Part shown: positions 41,100 to 52,743 of the stretch, piece by piece
How the letters are laid out: each line of letters opens with the position of its first letter
How positions within the stretch are numbered: position 1 is the first letter of the stretch
Position numbers and translations under genes: made by a program
DNA from: UBA7985 sp038141425
Lineage (GTDB): Bacteria; Pseudomonadota; Alphaproteobacteria; UBA7985
Length of the DNA: 64,000 nt
Assembly (NCBI GenBank): GCA_038141425.1
Contig: JAYQIC010000001.1
Span: 434,001-498,000, forward strand
Reading direction: 5' to 3'
Notes under the pieces: generated by a model
Told to the model about the DNA's origin: nothing
Seen by the model: only the letters and a program-made list of their open reading frames with translations
Database searches by the model: none

Positions 41100-42074
41100 T
41101 CAGCGCTGTGCCGCAGCGACGCAGCCAGTGAGCGCGGGGGTTTCCCCGATCAGCAGATAAGTCGGAATATCCTGATTAAATTTCTGCATCCGGCCCTTGT
41201 CCTCGAACCGGGTCCGGAACGGCGACTGCGGCAGAAAATCCCCGCAGTGCCTGCGCCACGCCCCCGGCCACGTAGACCCCGCCACGCGCGCCCAGCGTCA
41301 GCGCAAGGTCGCCACCGAACTTGCCCGCAGTCCGCAGAACAGCGAAATGGTCTGGCGCTGGAGCGAGGTTTCCTCGGCCATGCCGGTCTCGACGATCTCC
41401 TTTGCTGACTGCGGCAGAACCGGCACCTGCTCGATCTCCGCGAGGGATTCGAACAGCATTTCCAGCCCCGCACCACTGAGAATGCGCTCAGCCGACACCC
41501 GGCCACCGGTGATGCGGCGGCGCAGGATGGCGAGGATCCGGTCTTCCAACTCGCGGCGAGGGGCGAAGGCCACGTGACCACCCTCACCCGACAGCGTGAT
41601 CCAGCCCCCGTGGCGATCCGGGACAGCGCCGGAAACCCCAAGCCCGGTGCCAGGGCCAAAAGGGATTGCCTTGGGCGACATCGCCTCTGGCTTGCCGCCG
41701 CCCAGTTTGAGCAGCTCGTTTTCGGGCAGGTACGGAATGGCGTAGGCCAGCCCGCTGAAATCGTTGATCAGGGTGAATTCCAGCTCAAAGCTGCGCGCGA
41801 TCTGTTCCTTATCGATCAGCCATGAACCATTGGTGAGCGCGACAACGTCGTCCTCGACCGGCCCGGCTGCGCAGAAGCATGCGCGCCCAATGGCCTCCAG
41901 ATCCTCCGTCGACAGGCCCAGCTCGTCGAAGTAGCGCCGGACCGCGGTTTCCGGGTTGGGAAAGTCGCTGATCTTGTACTTGCGGATGCGCTCGACCGGC
42001 TGGTCGGGCTTGGTGCCCAGACCGAAGCGAACGTTGGTACCGCCGATATCGGCAACGAGGACGGGATCGCGCAT
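41100..42074 (-). CDS. glk: Glucokinase (two frameshifts)
   Basis: Glk phosphorylates glucose to glucose-6-phosphate, feeding zwf upstream in the operon. It is about 324 residues, of the bacterial Glk/ROK-related type. The phosphate-binding loop is VADIGGTNVRFGL, the substrate aspartate is in LINDFSGLAYAI, and GPGTGLGVSGAVP is the second ATP loop. Frame changes near 41335 and 41250 join TAGKFGGDLALTLGARGGVY to FLPQSPFRTRFEDKGRM. ATG 42074 begins seven bases after the edd stop. It is the last gene of the minus-strand sugar operon. Confidence 0.91.
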
Positions 42075-42081
42075 GATCAAC

Positions 42082-43955
42082 TCAGCCTACGACAACTTTT
42101 TCGGTGTCAGCCGGAACGGGCAAGGTCAGCCCCGGGTCGCCAAAGACACCGGCGCCGGTTTCCGATCCCCCACCGCGCCGCGGAAGGCGCCGAACAGCTC
42201 GCGGCCCATCAGAATATGGCTCTGGCTCATATCATCGACGGCCGTCGGGCGCCCAGCAAATTCGGCTGCTTCGACCAACACTTCCAGCGTGCCAGCCTCG
42301 GCATCCAGACGGACGATATCACCGTCCTGAACCCGCGCAATCGGGCCACCATCACTGGCCTCGGGGGTCAGGTGGATGGCGGCGGGGACCTTGCCCGAGG
42401 CCCCGGACATGCGCCCATCGGTGACCAGTGCAACCTTGAAGCCAAGCTTCTGCAGCACGCTCAGCGGCGTGGTCAGCTTGTGCAGTTCGGGCATGCCGTT
42501 GGCCTTGGGCCCTTGGGCGCGCAGCACGGCGACGAAATCACCGTGGAGTACACCGGCCTTGAAAGCGGCCTGAATCTGGTTCTGGTCAGTGAAAACCCGT
42601 GCGGGGGCTTCGACGATGCGGTTTTCCGGTGCGACGGCTGAAACCTTGATCACCGCACGGCCCAGATTGCCGTTGAGCACCCGGAGGCCGCCGTTGCTCT
42701 GGAAAGGCTTGTCGACGGTGGTCAGCACGTCGGGCAGCCCGGAGACAGCCGGGGCAGGCTCGTAGCTCAGGGTGCCGTCGACCGCGACCTTGGCCACGCG
42801 GCCGTAGTCGTCCAAGCCGTTCTCGGTCAGGGTCTGCACCTCGGCGTGCAGGAAGCCCGCGCCGCGCAGCTGGTCGATCAGGAACGGCAGGCCGCCCGCT
42901 GCCTCCATCGCGTTCACGTCTGCCGAGCCGTTAGGATAGACCCGCGCGAGCAGCGGCGTCGCCTCGGAGATGTCGTTCATGTCGTCCCAGGTCAGCTTGA
43001 TCCCGCCCGCAGCCGCCATGGCGATCAGGTGCAGGGTCAGGTTGGTCGAACCCCCGGTCGCCATCAGGCCGACGAGGCCGTTGACGAAGGCACGCTCGTC
43101 CAGCACGTGGCCGATGGGGCGGTAGCGCGGCCCCGGTCAATCGCCTCCAGCACCGCGCGGGCGCTCTCCCGCACCGCCGCATCGCGCGCCATGGTGCCGG
43201 GCGCGAAGAAGGTGGTGCCGGGCACGTGCAGGCCCATGAATTCCATCAGCATCTGGTTGGAGTTTGCGGTCCCATAGAAGGTGCAGGTCCCGGCGCCGTG
43301 GTAAGACTTGCTCTCGCTCTCCAGCAGTGCATCGCGGCCGACTTCGCCCTTGGCAAAGGCCTCGCGGACCCGGGCTTTCTCATCGTTGGTCTGGCCGGTG
43401 CCCATGGGCCCGGCGGGCAGGAACACCGCAGGCAGGTGACCGAAGGCGAGCGCGCCGATCACCAGCCCCGGCACGATCTTGTCACAGGTGCCCAGAAACA
43501 TGGCCGCGTCGAACATGTTGTGGGACAGCGCAACCGCCGTCGCCATCGCGATCACGTCGCGGGAGAACAGCGACAGCTCCATGCCCGGCTGCCCTTGCGT
43601 CACGCCATCACACATGGCCGGAACACCGCCCGCAACCTGCGCGACCCCGCCCCAGTCCAGCGCGGTCTGCTTGATGATGTCGGGATAGTCCTTGAGCGGC
43701 TGATGGGCCGACAGCATGTCGTTGTAGGCGGTGACGATGCCAATGTTGGGCTGGTCGGTCTTGGCCAGCGCCTTCTTCTCATCCATGCCGCAGGCCCGCA
43801 AACCCGTGGGCGAGGTTGCCGCAAGACAGCTCGCTGCGCAGGGGCTTGTTGCGCCGTGCGGCCTCAATCCAGGCCAGATAGGCCTGCCGCGTCGGGGCGG
43901 AGCGTTCGATAATCCGGTCAGTGACCGCCCGGATGGCGGGGTTCATCGTGGTCAT
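42082..43955 (-). CDS. edd: 6-phosphogluconate dehydratase (several frameshifts)
   Basis: Edd is the [4Fe-4S] dehydratase making KDPG from 6-phosphogluconate. Visible family stretches are NIGIVTAYNDMLSAHQPL, MFLGTCDKIVPGLVIGALAF, GLVGLMATGGSTNLTLHLIA and ALVTDGRMSGASGKVPAAIH. Cluster cysteines are expected at TCDKI and in CDGVTQGQPGME. Frame changes near 43800, 43135 and 42160 are needed. The last changes the ending to GLTLPVPADTEKVVVG with stop at 42082. ATG 43955 gives MTTMNPAIRAVTDRIIERSA. About 624 residues, near normal. It lies between pgl and glk. Confidence 0.92.
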
Positions 43956-44037
43956 GGCTCTTTTTCTTTCATCGGGACCGCCAGCCAACCGCGACGGCGC
44001 GCGCGAAGGGTGCGGTCCCCGTTTATGTATCGACCAA

Positions 44038-44724
44038 CTAGGGCGCCCAGAACGTTTCTACCGGGCAGTGAGGATGGTGGAGAAACCAGGAAATCGGGGT
44101 TGTCGAGGGCTGATCACGTAGGCGGGCGTCTTCGTAGACCTCACGCTTTCCCGCGCCTTCGAAATGCAGGAACACGTGCGTTGCCTGCGCCAGAAACGGT
44201 CCAGAGTGGGTCAGGCGCGTGACCATGGGCTCCATGGTCGGCTCGGCGGCCAGAACCGGCGGTGCATCGGCCGAAAGACCCTGCTCCAGCTGCGGTGAGC
44301 CGGGGAACAGGCTGGCGGTATGGCCGTCGCCGCCCAGTCCCAGCACCACCACGTCGGGGCGCAGCGCCGCGCCGGCGGCCCACTGCGCCGACTTCTCAAC
44401 CCCCAGTTCCGGGTCGAACAGCGGCTGGAAAGTCGCGCCGAATGCCTCGCCGAGCAGCAGGTGCTCGCCGACCAGCTTGGCGTTGGAATTGGGATCAAAG
44501 CTCTCCACGCAGCGGTCATCGACCAGACCAATGGTCACCCGCTCCCACGCCAGGGCTTCCTTGGACAGCGCGGCGAAGAAGGCCTTGGGCGTTGAACCGC
44601 CGGAGACCAGCAGCCGCGCCTGCCCGTTCTCAGCGATGGCGTCGACCAGCGACTTGCCGGTGATCCAGGCCAGCCGCTGGGCCAGCACGTCGGAGGATGC
44701 ATAGAGGTGTTCTGCGATGATCAT
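44038..44724 (-). CDS. pgl: 6-phosphogluconolactonase
   Basis: Pgl hydrolyses 6-phosphogluconolactone, the product of Zwf. It has 228 residues, of the SOL/DevB type. The motifs are LLVSGGSTPKAFF, GLVDDRCVESFDPNSNAKLV and VVLGLGGDGHTASLFPGSPQ. The frame is intact. It starts ten bases after zwf ends, so the two are co-translated from one message. Edd follows after 82 bases. Confidence 0.94.
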   Translation of the reverse strand: MIIAEHLYASSDVLAQRLAWITGKSLVDAIAENGQARLLVSGGSTPKAFFAALSKEALAWERVTIGLVDDRCVESFDPNSNAKLVGEHLLLGEAFGATFQPLFDPELGVEKSAQWAAGAALRPDVVVLGLGGDGHTASLFPGSPQLEQGLSADAPPVLAAEPTMEPMVTRLTHSGPFLAQATHVFLHFEGAGKREVYEDARLRDQPSTTPISWFLHHPHCPVETFWAP

Positions 44725-44733
44725 GGCCCTGCC

Positions 44734-46212
44734 CTACTTCATATCCTCGTGCCAGCTGCGGCCGTCGCGGCGCATCATGTCAGCGGCTGCATCCGGCCCC
44801 CAGCTCCCTGCGGCATAGGGCTCGGCATCTTGCTCGTTTGCGGACCAGTGATCGAGCACCGGCGTCATCCACGCCCACGCGGCCTCCAACTCATCCCGGC
44901 GCATGAACAGCGTGCGGTTGCCCCGCACCACGTCGAGCAGTAGGCGCTCGTAGGCATCGGGGAAGCGTTCCAGCTCGAACTCGTCCTTGAACGACAGATC
45001 GAGGCTCGCGGCGCGCAGGCGCATGCCGCCCGGGCCGGGGTCCTTGGTCATCAGACGCAGGCTGACGCCCTCGTCGGGCTGCAACCGGATCACCAGCCGG
45101 TTGGGCACCACTTCGTCGGTGGTCACTGGGCGGAAAATCGAATGCGGGATCGCCTTGAAGTGGATCACGATTTCCGAAGAGCGGATCGGCAACCGCTTAC
45201 CGGTGCGCAGGTAGAACGGCACCCCCGCCCAGCGCCAGTTATCGACAAAGGTCTTGAGCGCAACGTAGGTCTCGGTGCGCGTTGGCTCGCCCAGCTCGTC
45301 AGCGTAACCGGGGACCGCTTCACCGTCCACGGATCCCACCTGATACTGACCGCGGATGACGTTCAGACGGAAGTCTTCATCCGAGAACGGCCGCAGGGCA
45401 CGCAGCACCTTGAGCTTCTCATCGCGTACACTGTCGGCGTCCATGCTCGCCGGGGCTTCCATCGCTGTCAGGCACAGCAGCTGGGCGAGGTGGTTCTGCA
45501 CCATGTCTCGCAGGGCGCCGGACTTGGAATAGTAGGTGGCGCGGTCGCCGGCACCGATGTCCTCGGCCACGGTAATCTGCACGTGGTCGACCACGGCCTT
45601 GGACCAGATGCTCTCGAACAGCACGTTGCCGAAGCGCAGGGCCATCAGGTTCTGCACCGACTCTTTGCCCAGATAATGGTCGATCCGGTAGACCTGTGAT
45701 TCGTCGAAGGCCTCAGCCACGGCGGCATTGATTTCCTGACTGGACGGCAGGTCGTGACCCAGCGGCTTTTCCAGAACCAGCCGGTCCTTGGGGCCGTTGA
45801 GACCGACCTCGGCGAGGAAGGCCGATATCGGCCCGAACAGCGAAGGCGGGGTCGCCAGATAGATGACGCGGACCCGGTCGGGGTGTTCGTCGAGCTTTTC
45901 CTTGAGCGCGCGGTAGCCATCAACGGTGAAGGCGTTGTTCGGCATGTAGGCAAATCGGCCCAGAAAGCGTTTCAGCGTGTCGCTGTCGAGGTCCTTTTCC
46001 GGGATAAACTCGCGCAGCGCGGCTTCGACCTGCACGACGAATTCCGCGTCGCTGAGCTCGGAGCGTGCGACGCCGATAATCCGCGCCTGATCGGGAAGCT
46101 GGCCGTCGAGCTCCCGGTGGAACAGGGCGGGAAACAGCTTGCGTTTGGCCAAGTCGCCGGTGCCACCAACGACGACGTAGTCAAAGGGGTCAACAACGAT
46201 GATCTTCGACAT
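44734..46212 (-). CDS. zwf: Glucose-6-phosphate 1-dehydrogenase
   Basis: Zwf oxidises glucose-6-phosphate to the lactone, producing NAD(P)H. It has 492 residues and is intact. The nucleotide loop is VVGGTGDLAKRKLFPAL (a variant of GASGDLA). The active-site signature is RIDHYLGKESVQN, followed by FYLRTGKRLP. ATG 46212 gives MSKIIVVDPFDYVVVG. It is the first enzyme of the Entner-Doudoroff operon, with pgl, edd and glk downstream. Confidence 0.95.
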   Translation of the reverse strand: MSKIIVVDPFDYVVVGGTGDLAKRKLFPALFHRELDGQLPDQARIIGVARSELSDAEFVVQVEAALREFIPEKDLDSDTLKRFLGRFAYMPNNAFTVDGYRALKEKLDEHPDRVRVIYLATPPSLFGPISAFLAEVGLNGPKDRLVLEKPLGHDLPSSQEINAAVAEAFDESQVYRIDHYLGKESVQNLMALRFGNVLFESIWSKAVVDHVQITVAEDIGAGDRATYYSKSGALRDMVQNHLAQLLCLTAMEAPASMDADSVRDEKLKVLRALRPFSDEDFRLNVIRGQYQVGSVDGEAVPGYADELGEPTRTETYVALKTFVDNWRWAGVPFYLRTGKRLPIRSSEIVIHFKAIPHSIFRPVTTDEVVPNRLVIRLQPDEGVSLRLMTKDPGPGGMRLRAASLDLSFKDEFELERFPDAYERLLLDVVRGNRTLFMRRDELEAAWAWMTPVLDHWSANEQDAEPYAAGSWGPDAAADMMRRDGRSWHEDMK

Positions 46213-46346
46213 GTGCGATGACCCTAACTTCGGTGTTCAAGTTGGTCGGTACTGCGTACTGAAATGCCGCGCTGTCGCCGGACCGCGCAAGCGCAATCCG
46301 GGACGGGCTCCGGCTATGACGTTGCCTGCGCCGGAGCGGGCAGGCG

Positions 46347-47432
<1,086 letters not shown>

Positions 47433-47653
47433 CAGTGGCACTCCCAAGAATGAAACGTTTGTTACAAGGCTATTTCATAGCCGATAGGTGACAGCGTCGC
47501 AAATCATGGGCGCATGGTCAAAGGCGCATGGACAAAGCAGCACAAAAAACGTGTCGCGTTGGAAATTAACCGCCAAAAGCCGTGCAGTTTCGGACATTTC
47601 CGGCCGTTTCCGCCCGGTCGCAGGGCTCAGGCGATCATCCCAGAGTCCAGCAC

Positions 47654-48186
47654 TCACAGTGTCTGGGGCAGCCGTTCGACGGGAATGGTGTCGCCGACCT
47701 GCGTGTCTTCGAGGAAGACCGTCGGCCGGATCGGGCTTTCGTCCCGGGCGAAATAGAGCAGGTGTGTCCGGTCGATTTTTGCCGCCGTGCGGTACAGCGA
47801 CGAGCAGAATTCGTCGTCGCTCAGGTCTTAGCAGGCTTGGAATCTTCAATGCGCCATTGCCCCAGTACCAGCCGACCGGGGCGCGGGTTGATGGCGAGCA
47901 GACCGTCGCGGGAGAAATAGGAATACTGCACCGCCGAGGTTTCATCGACCGACCGAGACACCAGCGTTCGGCCGTAAAGCAGGCGCAGCAGGTCGCGCTC
48001 GCCGAGTTGATGATCGTTGTCGGGATCGATGAACAGAACCTTTTCCGCATGCGGAATATGGGAGAACGACGCAGGCTCCACTGTCGACGAAGCCGGGTAA
48101 TCGTCGCTGGCAAAGAAGTCGGAATAGCCGCAAGCCGCGAGAAATGTCGTCGCCAGCAGCGCCGTACCAATCAAAATCCGTTTCAT
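47654..48186 (-). CDS. Predicted lipoprotein, unknown function (one frameshift)
   Basis: This predicted protein of about 177 residues has a lipoprotein signal (MKRILIGTALLATTFLAAC). The mature part includes KVLFIDPDNDHQLGERDLLR and VLGQWRIEDSKPA. A frame change near 47825 leads to LSDDEFCSSLYRTAAKIDRT and a C-terminus ending VERLPQTL at 47654. I do not recognise the family. It stands alone between the sugar ATPase and the divergent quinone oxidoreductase. About 220 bases between its end and the ATPase start show no feature. Confidence 0.6.
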
Positions 48187-48294
48187 TATGCCAAAGTCCA
48201 TGGTCTTTTCTGAAATGCGTGTTCGAACCTGCAATCGCAGTGCCGTTTACGCGAATTTGAAACAAATGCTGTGGCGAAATTGGGGTGAGCACGG

Positions 48295-49295
48295 GTGACT
48301 GAGGCGCGGATCATTGAAATCAGCGAACCCGGCGGACCGGAGGTGTTGGTCGCCAGGGCGGCGGCCTGTGCCTCGTCCGGGTCCCGGTGAGTTGCTGCTG
48401 TCGGTCGAGGCCTGCGGCGTCAACCGACCCGACGTGATGCAGCGGCAGGGTCGCTACCGTCCGCCCCCGGGCGCCAGTGACATCCCCGGTCTGGAAGCCG
48501 CCGGTGAAGTGCTGGCGGTGGGCGACGGCGTACCGGCGACGCTGACTCGGGCGAAAACTGACCGCACTCTGCCCCGGGGCGGCTACGCCAGCCACGTCAC
48601 GGTTCCGTGGCGAGCACGCCCTGCCCTGGCCCGAGGGCTACACGGCGGTTCAGGCGGCGGCCCTGCCCGAAACCTTCTTCACCGTATACGGCAACATGGT
48701 TTTCCGAGGCCGGTTTAAGGCGGGCGAACGTGTGCTGATCCACGGCGGCTCGTCCGGGATCGGCACCACGGCGATCCAGATGGCCAAAGCATTGGGCGCC
48801 GCGCAGGTGATTGTGACTGTGCGCACGCCGGAAAAGGCCGACGCCTGCCTTGCGCTCGGCGCTGACCACGCGCTGCTCTACCCCGAAACGGCATGGGAGG
48901 ACGAGGTGCTGGCGCTGACCGACGGTGCCGGTGTCGACGTCATCCTCGACATGGTTGCCGGGCCCTATGTTGCACGGGATCAGCGCTGTCTGGCGACGGA
49001 CGGAAGGCTGGTGCTGATCGCCTCGCAGGGCGGTTCAGACGCCCGCTTTGACGCTACCGTAGCGATGGTGCGGCGGCAGGTGATCACCGGCTCGACCCTG
49101 CGCCCGCAGTCGATCGAGGCCAAGAACCAGCTCGCCGAAGGGCTGCGGCAGGAAATCTGGCCGCTGCTTAACAACGGCAGCATCGCACCGGTGATCGCGG
49201 CGACCTTCCCGCTGGAGCAGGCTGCCGAGGCCCATCGCATGATGGAATCCGGCGATCTGATCGGTAAAATCGTGCTGACAACGCAGGAACCCTGA
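48295..49295 (+). CDS. Zinc-independent NAD(P)H:quinone oxidoreductase, MDR family (two frameshifts)
   Basis: This is a quinone oxidoreductase (PIG3/QOR type) of about 333 residues. An N-terminal GroES-like domain has LLLSVEACGVNRPDVMQRQG and DIPGLEAAGEVLAVG. The Rossmann domain has ERVLIHGGSSGIGTTAIQMA and GADHALLYPE. Zinc ligands of true alcohol dehydrogenases are absent. Frame changes are needed near 48365, before PVPRPGPGELLLSVE, and near 48615, before LPWPEGYTAVQAAALPETFF. It starts at GTG 48295, and a thioesterase follows after three bases. Confidence 0.86.
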
Positions 49296-49298
49296 GCC

Positions 49299-49733
49299 GT
49301 GAGCAAGCAGCAGCCCCACCGGCGCGCGGACTACCGCGCCTTTTCCGAAATCACCCCCCGCTGGATGGACAACGACGTCTACGGCCACGTGAACAACGTG
49401 GTCTACTATTCGTACTTCGACACCGCCGTTAACGGGTTTTTGGTTGATCAGGGGGTGCTCGACTTTCGAGCCGGTGAAACCGTGGGTCTGGTCGTGGAAA
49501 CCGGGTGCCAGTTTTTCAGCCCGTTGGCCTTTCCCGACCGGGTGACGGCGGGGGTCCGGGTCGCCCGGATCGGCACGTCCTCGGTCCGCTACGAGGTCGG
49601 CCTGTTCGCAAACGACAGCGATACGGCGGCGGCGCAGGGACATTTTATCCACGTTTACGTCGGTGCACAGGATCATCGTCCCCGGCCCCTGCCAGAAGAC
49701 CTGCGGCAGGCGCTGGATAAACTGCTCATATAA
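49299..49733 (+). CDS. Acyl-CoA thioesterase, 4HBT family
   Basis: This 144-residue hot-dog fold thioesterase hydrolyses an acyl-CoA of unknown chain. The signature TPRWMDNDVYGHVNNVVYYS contains the catalytic aspartate and the GHVNN loop. GTG 49299 begins three bases after the quinone oxidoreductase, so the pair is co-transcribed. The frame is intact. It precedes an acyl-CoA ligase by 200 bases, placing three acyl-CoA-related genes together. Confidence 0.9.
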   Translation: MSKQQPHRRADYRAFSEITPRWMDNDVYGHVNNVVYYSYFDTAVNGFLVDQGVLDFRAGETVGLVVETGCQFFSPLAFPDRVTAGVRVARIGTSSVRYEVGLFANDSDTAAAQGHFIHVYVGAQDHRPRPLPEDLRQALDKLLI

Positions 49734-49932
49734 AAGCGGCGGGCCTTGATCTTGGCTTGCCCTGCTCTGCTAACCGGGCCAAACTCGACCGCATAGGGGT
49801 GGGTTCCGGCCTGCCTGACAACAAGGGTATCCCCGGTTTCAGGGGGTTCGGGTCTGCTTTTCGGCTCCAGCGTGTCGAGGGCGGAACCGTTCTGCTGCGT
49901 AGACCCGGGTGGATGAGTGGAGGAAAACCGTC

Positions 49933-51573
49933 ATGAAAGGCTTGATGCAAAATGCACCGCTGATGATTTCGTCGCTGCTGCAAACCGGCGCGGATGTTTT
50001 CGGCGGCTCAGAAGTTGTGTCCGTGATCGCGGGCGAAGGCGTGGTCCGCCACACCTACCGTGATATCAACCAGCGGGCCAAGCAGCTGGCGCAGGCACTC
50101 GGCGACGCCGGGATCGGCATGACCGACCGCGTGGCAACGCTGGCGTGGAATGACCACCGCCATCTGGAGATTTACTACGGCGTTTCGGGGATTGGTGCGG
50201 TCTGCCACACCATCAACCCGCGCCTGTTCCCCGAGCAACTGATCTACATCATCAACCACGCCGAAGACCGGATCATCATGGTGGATCCGATGTTCGTGCC
50301 GCTGATCGAGAAGATCATCGACAACTGTCCAGAGCTGGAAAAGATTGTCGTTCTGTGTACGGCAGAGAACCTGCCCGATACCGCGCTGGACGCCGTGGTT
50401 TACGAGGACTTTATCGGCGGCTTCGACGGCGAGATGGAGTGGCCGGAGTTCGACGAAAACGCAGCCTCTTCGCTGTGCTACACCTCCGGGACCACGGGCA
50501 GCCCCAAGGGCGCGCTTTATTCGCACCGGTCGACCGTGCTGCACGCGCTGATGGCGGGGACCCCGGCTGTTACCGGCACCCTCACCGGCGAGACCATGAT
50601 GCCGGTCGTTCCCATGTTCCACGTCAACGCCTGGGGGCAGCCCTACTACGCGCCGCTGGTCGGGGCGAAGCTGGTCCTGCCCGGGCCGAAACTCGATGGC
50701 GAGAGCCTCTATAACCTCATTCAGGCCGAGGGCGTGAGCAACACCGCCGGGGTGCCGACAATCTGGCTCAACCTGCTCAAGCACACGCGCGAGGTCGGCG
50801 GGAACCTCGACAGCCTGCGCAATATCATCATCGGCGGTTCCGCCGCGCCCGGCGCCATGATCCGCGAGTTCGAAGACGACTACCAGACCAACGTCATCCA
50901 CGCCTGGGGCATGACCGAGATGAGCCCGCTGGGCTCGGCGGGCGTGCTGGCGCCGCACCTGACGCGCTCGACCAGCGCGGAAGAGCAGTTCGAGATGAAA
51001 CAGAAGCAGGGGCATCGGGTTTTCGGCGTCGACATGCGGATCGTCAACGACGACGAGGAGCCACAGCCCCACGACGGCAAGACCCGCGGGCACCTCGTCG
51101 TACGCGGGCCGTGGATCATCTCCAGCTACTACAACAACCACGACGCCAACGATAAGGCCTTCACCAAGGAAGGCTGGTTCTACACGGGCGACATCGCCAC
51201 GCTGGACGAAAACAACATCCTGCAGCTGGTCGACCGCTCCAAGGACGTGATCAAGTCCGGTGGTGAGTGGATTTCATCAATCGATCTGGAAAACGAGGCC
51301 GTGGGCGTTCCCGGGGTCGTCGAGGCTGCCGTGATCGGCGTGGCCCATGACAAGTGGGGCGAGCGCCCGGTGCTGATTCTGGTGCCGCAGGACAGCGACA
51401 ATCCGCCCAGCGAGGACAGCGTGCGCGACTTTCTCAGCACCCGCATTGCCAAATGGTGGATGCCGGACCTGATCGTGTTCAAGGATGAAATCCCGCACGG
51501 CGCGACAGGGAAGATCCTCAAGGCCGAGCTTCGCGAGGAATTCAGGGACGCCCTGGCCGGCGCAGCAGACTAG
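49933..51573 (+). CDS. Acyl-CoA ligase, DmdB/AlkK-like
   Basis: This 546-residue AMP-forming acyl-CoA synthetase has the P-loop LCYTSGTTGSPKGALYSHRS. Its core NPRLFPEQLIYIINHAED and VVPMFHVNAWGQPYYAPLV match the medium-chain ligase group that includes 3-methylmercaptopropionate-CoA ligase DmdB and AlkK. The hinge is FYTGDIATLDE and the catalytic lysine lies in GATGKILKAELRE. ATG 49933 follows GGAGG closely; an upstream GTG at 49909 is less likely. The frame is intact. The chain length or sulfur preference cannot be set from sequence alone. Confidence 0.9.
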   Translation: MKGLMQNAPLMISSLLQTGADVFGGSEVVSVIAGEGVVRHTYRDINQRAKQLAQALGDAGIGMTDRVATLAWNDHRHLEIYYGVSGIGAVCHTINPRLFPEQLIYIINHAEDRIIMVDPMFVPLIEKIIDNCPELEKIVVLCTAENLPDTALDAVVYEDFIGGFDGEMEWPEFDENAASSLCYTSGTTGSPKGALYSHRSTVLHALMAGTPAVTGTLTGETMMPVVPMFHVNAWGQPYYAPLVGAKLVLPGPKLDGESLYNLIQAEGVSNTAGVPTIWLNLLKHTREVGGNLDSLRNIIIGGSAAPGAMIREFEDDYQTNVIHAWGMTEMSPLGSAGVLAPHLTRSTSAEEQFEMKQKQGHRVFGVDMRIVNDDEEPQPHDGKTRGHLVVRGPWIISSYYNNHDANDKAFTKEGWFYTGDIATLDENNILQLVDRSKDVIKSGGEWISSIDLENEAVGVPGVVEAAVIGVAHDKWGERPVLILVPQDSDNPPSEDSVRDFLSTRIAKWWMPDLIVFKDEIPHGATGKILKAELREEFRDALAGAAD

Positions 51574-51616
51574 CGCCGGGGCCGGGCTCTCGGGCGACGG
51601 TCCGCTGCACTGCCCC

Positions 51617-52682
51617 TCAACGGGCAGTACTTTGCCCATCCAGTCGATATCGACCTCGCGGATGGCCTTGAAGGCCCATTTCGGCGACCGGTCCTTGTCG
51701 ACCAGCAGCGCCCGCACGCCTTCACGGAAATCACCGTGCTCGAGCAAATTCATTGAAAGCTCCAGCTCGGCGTCGAGGCAGTCGCGCAGACCGGCGTGAC
51801 GCATGCGCTGGAAGAATGATTGCACCAAAAAGGCCGACGCCGGAGAGCCGTGTGACGTGCCTTCGCCCACGCGCTTGGGAAGGGATCCTCGTCCTGCGCC
51901 AGTGCGACCAGATTGTCCCACCGCTCCTGAAAGTAAGGCGTGTGCATGCAGGCCGCGAGGCGGTCGCGGTGGGGCATAATCTTGTAGGAGACCGCAGGCG
52001 GCTGCGCGGCGGCAACAACGCGCACAGCAGCCTCGGCAAAGGCCCGGTTGGCGCGGGCATGGTCGCTCCAATCCGTGGCGCTAAGAGCTTCCAGAATGGC
52101 ACCCTTGGCGTCATTGGCGACCAGCACGTCGGCCAGCCCAAACTCGACCGCATCCGGGCCGGAGAAATGCACGCCGGTCAGGGCAATGACCTCGCCCAGC
52201 GGCGCGGAAACCCGCTGCAGAAACCACGAGCCCCCGACGTCGGGGTGGAAGCCGATGGCGAGCTCCGGCATGGCCAGCCGCGAGGTGTCGGAGACGATGC
52301 GCGTGCTCGAGCCCTGCAGCAGCCCGAAGCCGCCGCCCATGCAGATCCCACCGCCCCAGACCAGCATGGGCTTGGGAAAAGTGTGCATGAAGTAATTCAG
52401 GTCGTACTCGGTTTTGAAGAACTCACGCCCAACCGCCATGTCCGGGCTGGGGTCGGTTGTCACGGCAACCACGTCCCCGCCCGCGCAAAAGGCCTTCTCC
52501 CCGGCGCCGTCGAGGAAAACCGCCTTGCAGGCCGGGTCATCCGCCCAGAGAGTGAACTGCTGGTGCAGCAGCGCGATCATCTCGGTTGTCAGCGTGTTGA
52601 GCTTTTCCGGCCGGTTCAGGGTGGCGTGGCCGATAAAGCCGTTCTCGGCAGGGCGCTCTTCAAACAGCACGACGTCGGACAT
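51617..52682 (-). CDS. Enoyl-CoA hydratase/3-hydroxyisobutyryl-CoA hydrolase-like protein (frameshifted)
   Basis: This crotonase-fold protein of about 355 residues acts in valine or other acyl-CoA breakdown. Oxyanion-hole sequences are KAFCAGGDVVAV and GGGICMGGGFGLLQG, and MPELAIGFHPDVGGSWFLQR is the signature of 3-hydroxyisobutyryl-CoA hydrolase. A frame change near 51865 joins to HGSPASAFLVQSFFQRMRH and then LEHGDFREGVRALLVDKDRS. The frame stays open through the convergent ligase gene, so the natural stop is probably the TGA at 51617-51619 in a neighbouring frame, requiring one more indel. The 3' end is thus uncertain. It converges with the ligase. Confidence 0.85.
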
Positions 52683-52743
52683 GGTCCGTCCTCTTCATTT
52701 CTCTTCTTTTTTTACTCAACGCAGTTGCTGCGCTCTCATCGGC

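Noticed and set aside
51280..51620. Extension of the crotonase-family frame through the acyl-CoA ligase gene.
   Set aside because: It would overlap a conserved convergent gene by about 300 bases and the added residues match no crotonase; a missed stop after an indel is more likely.
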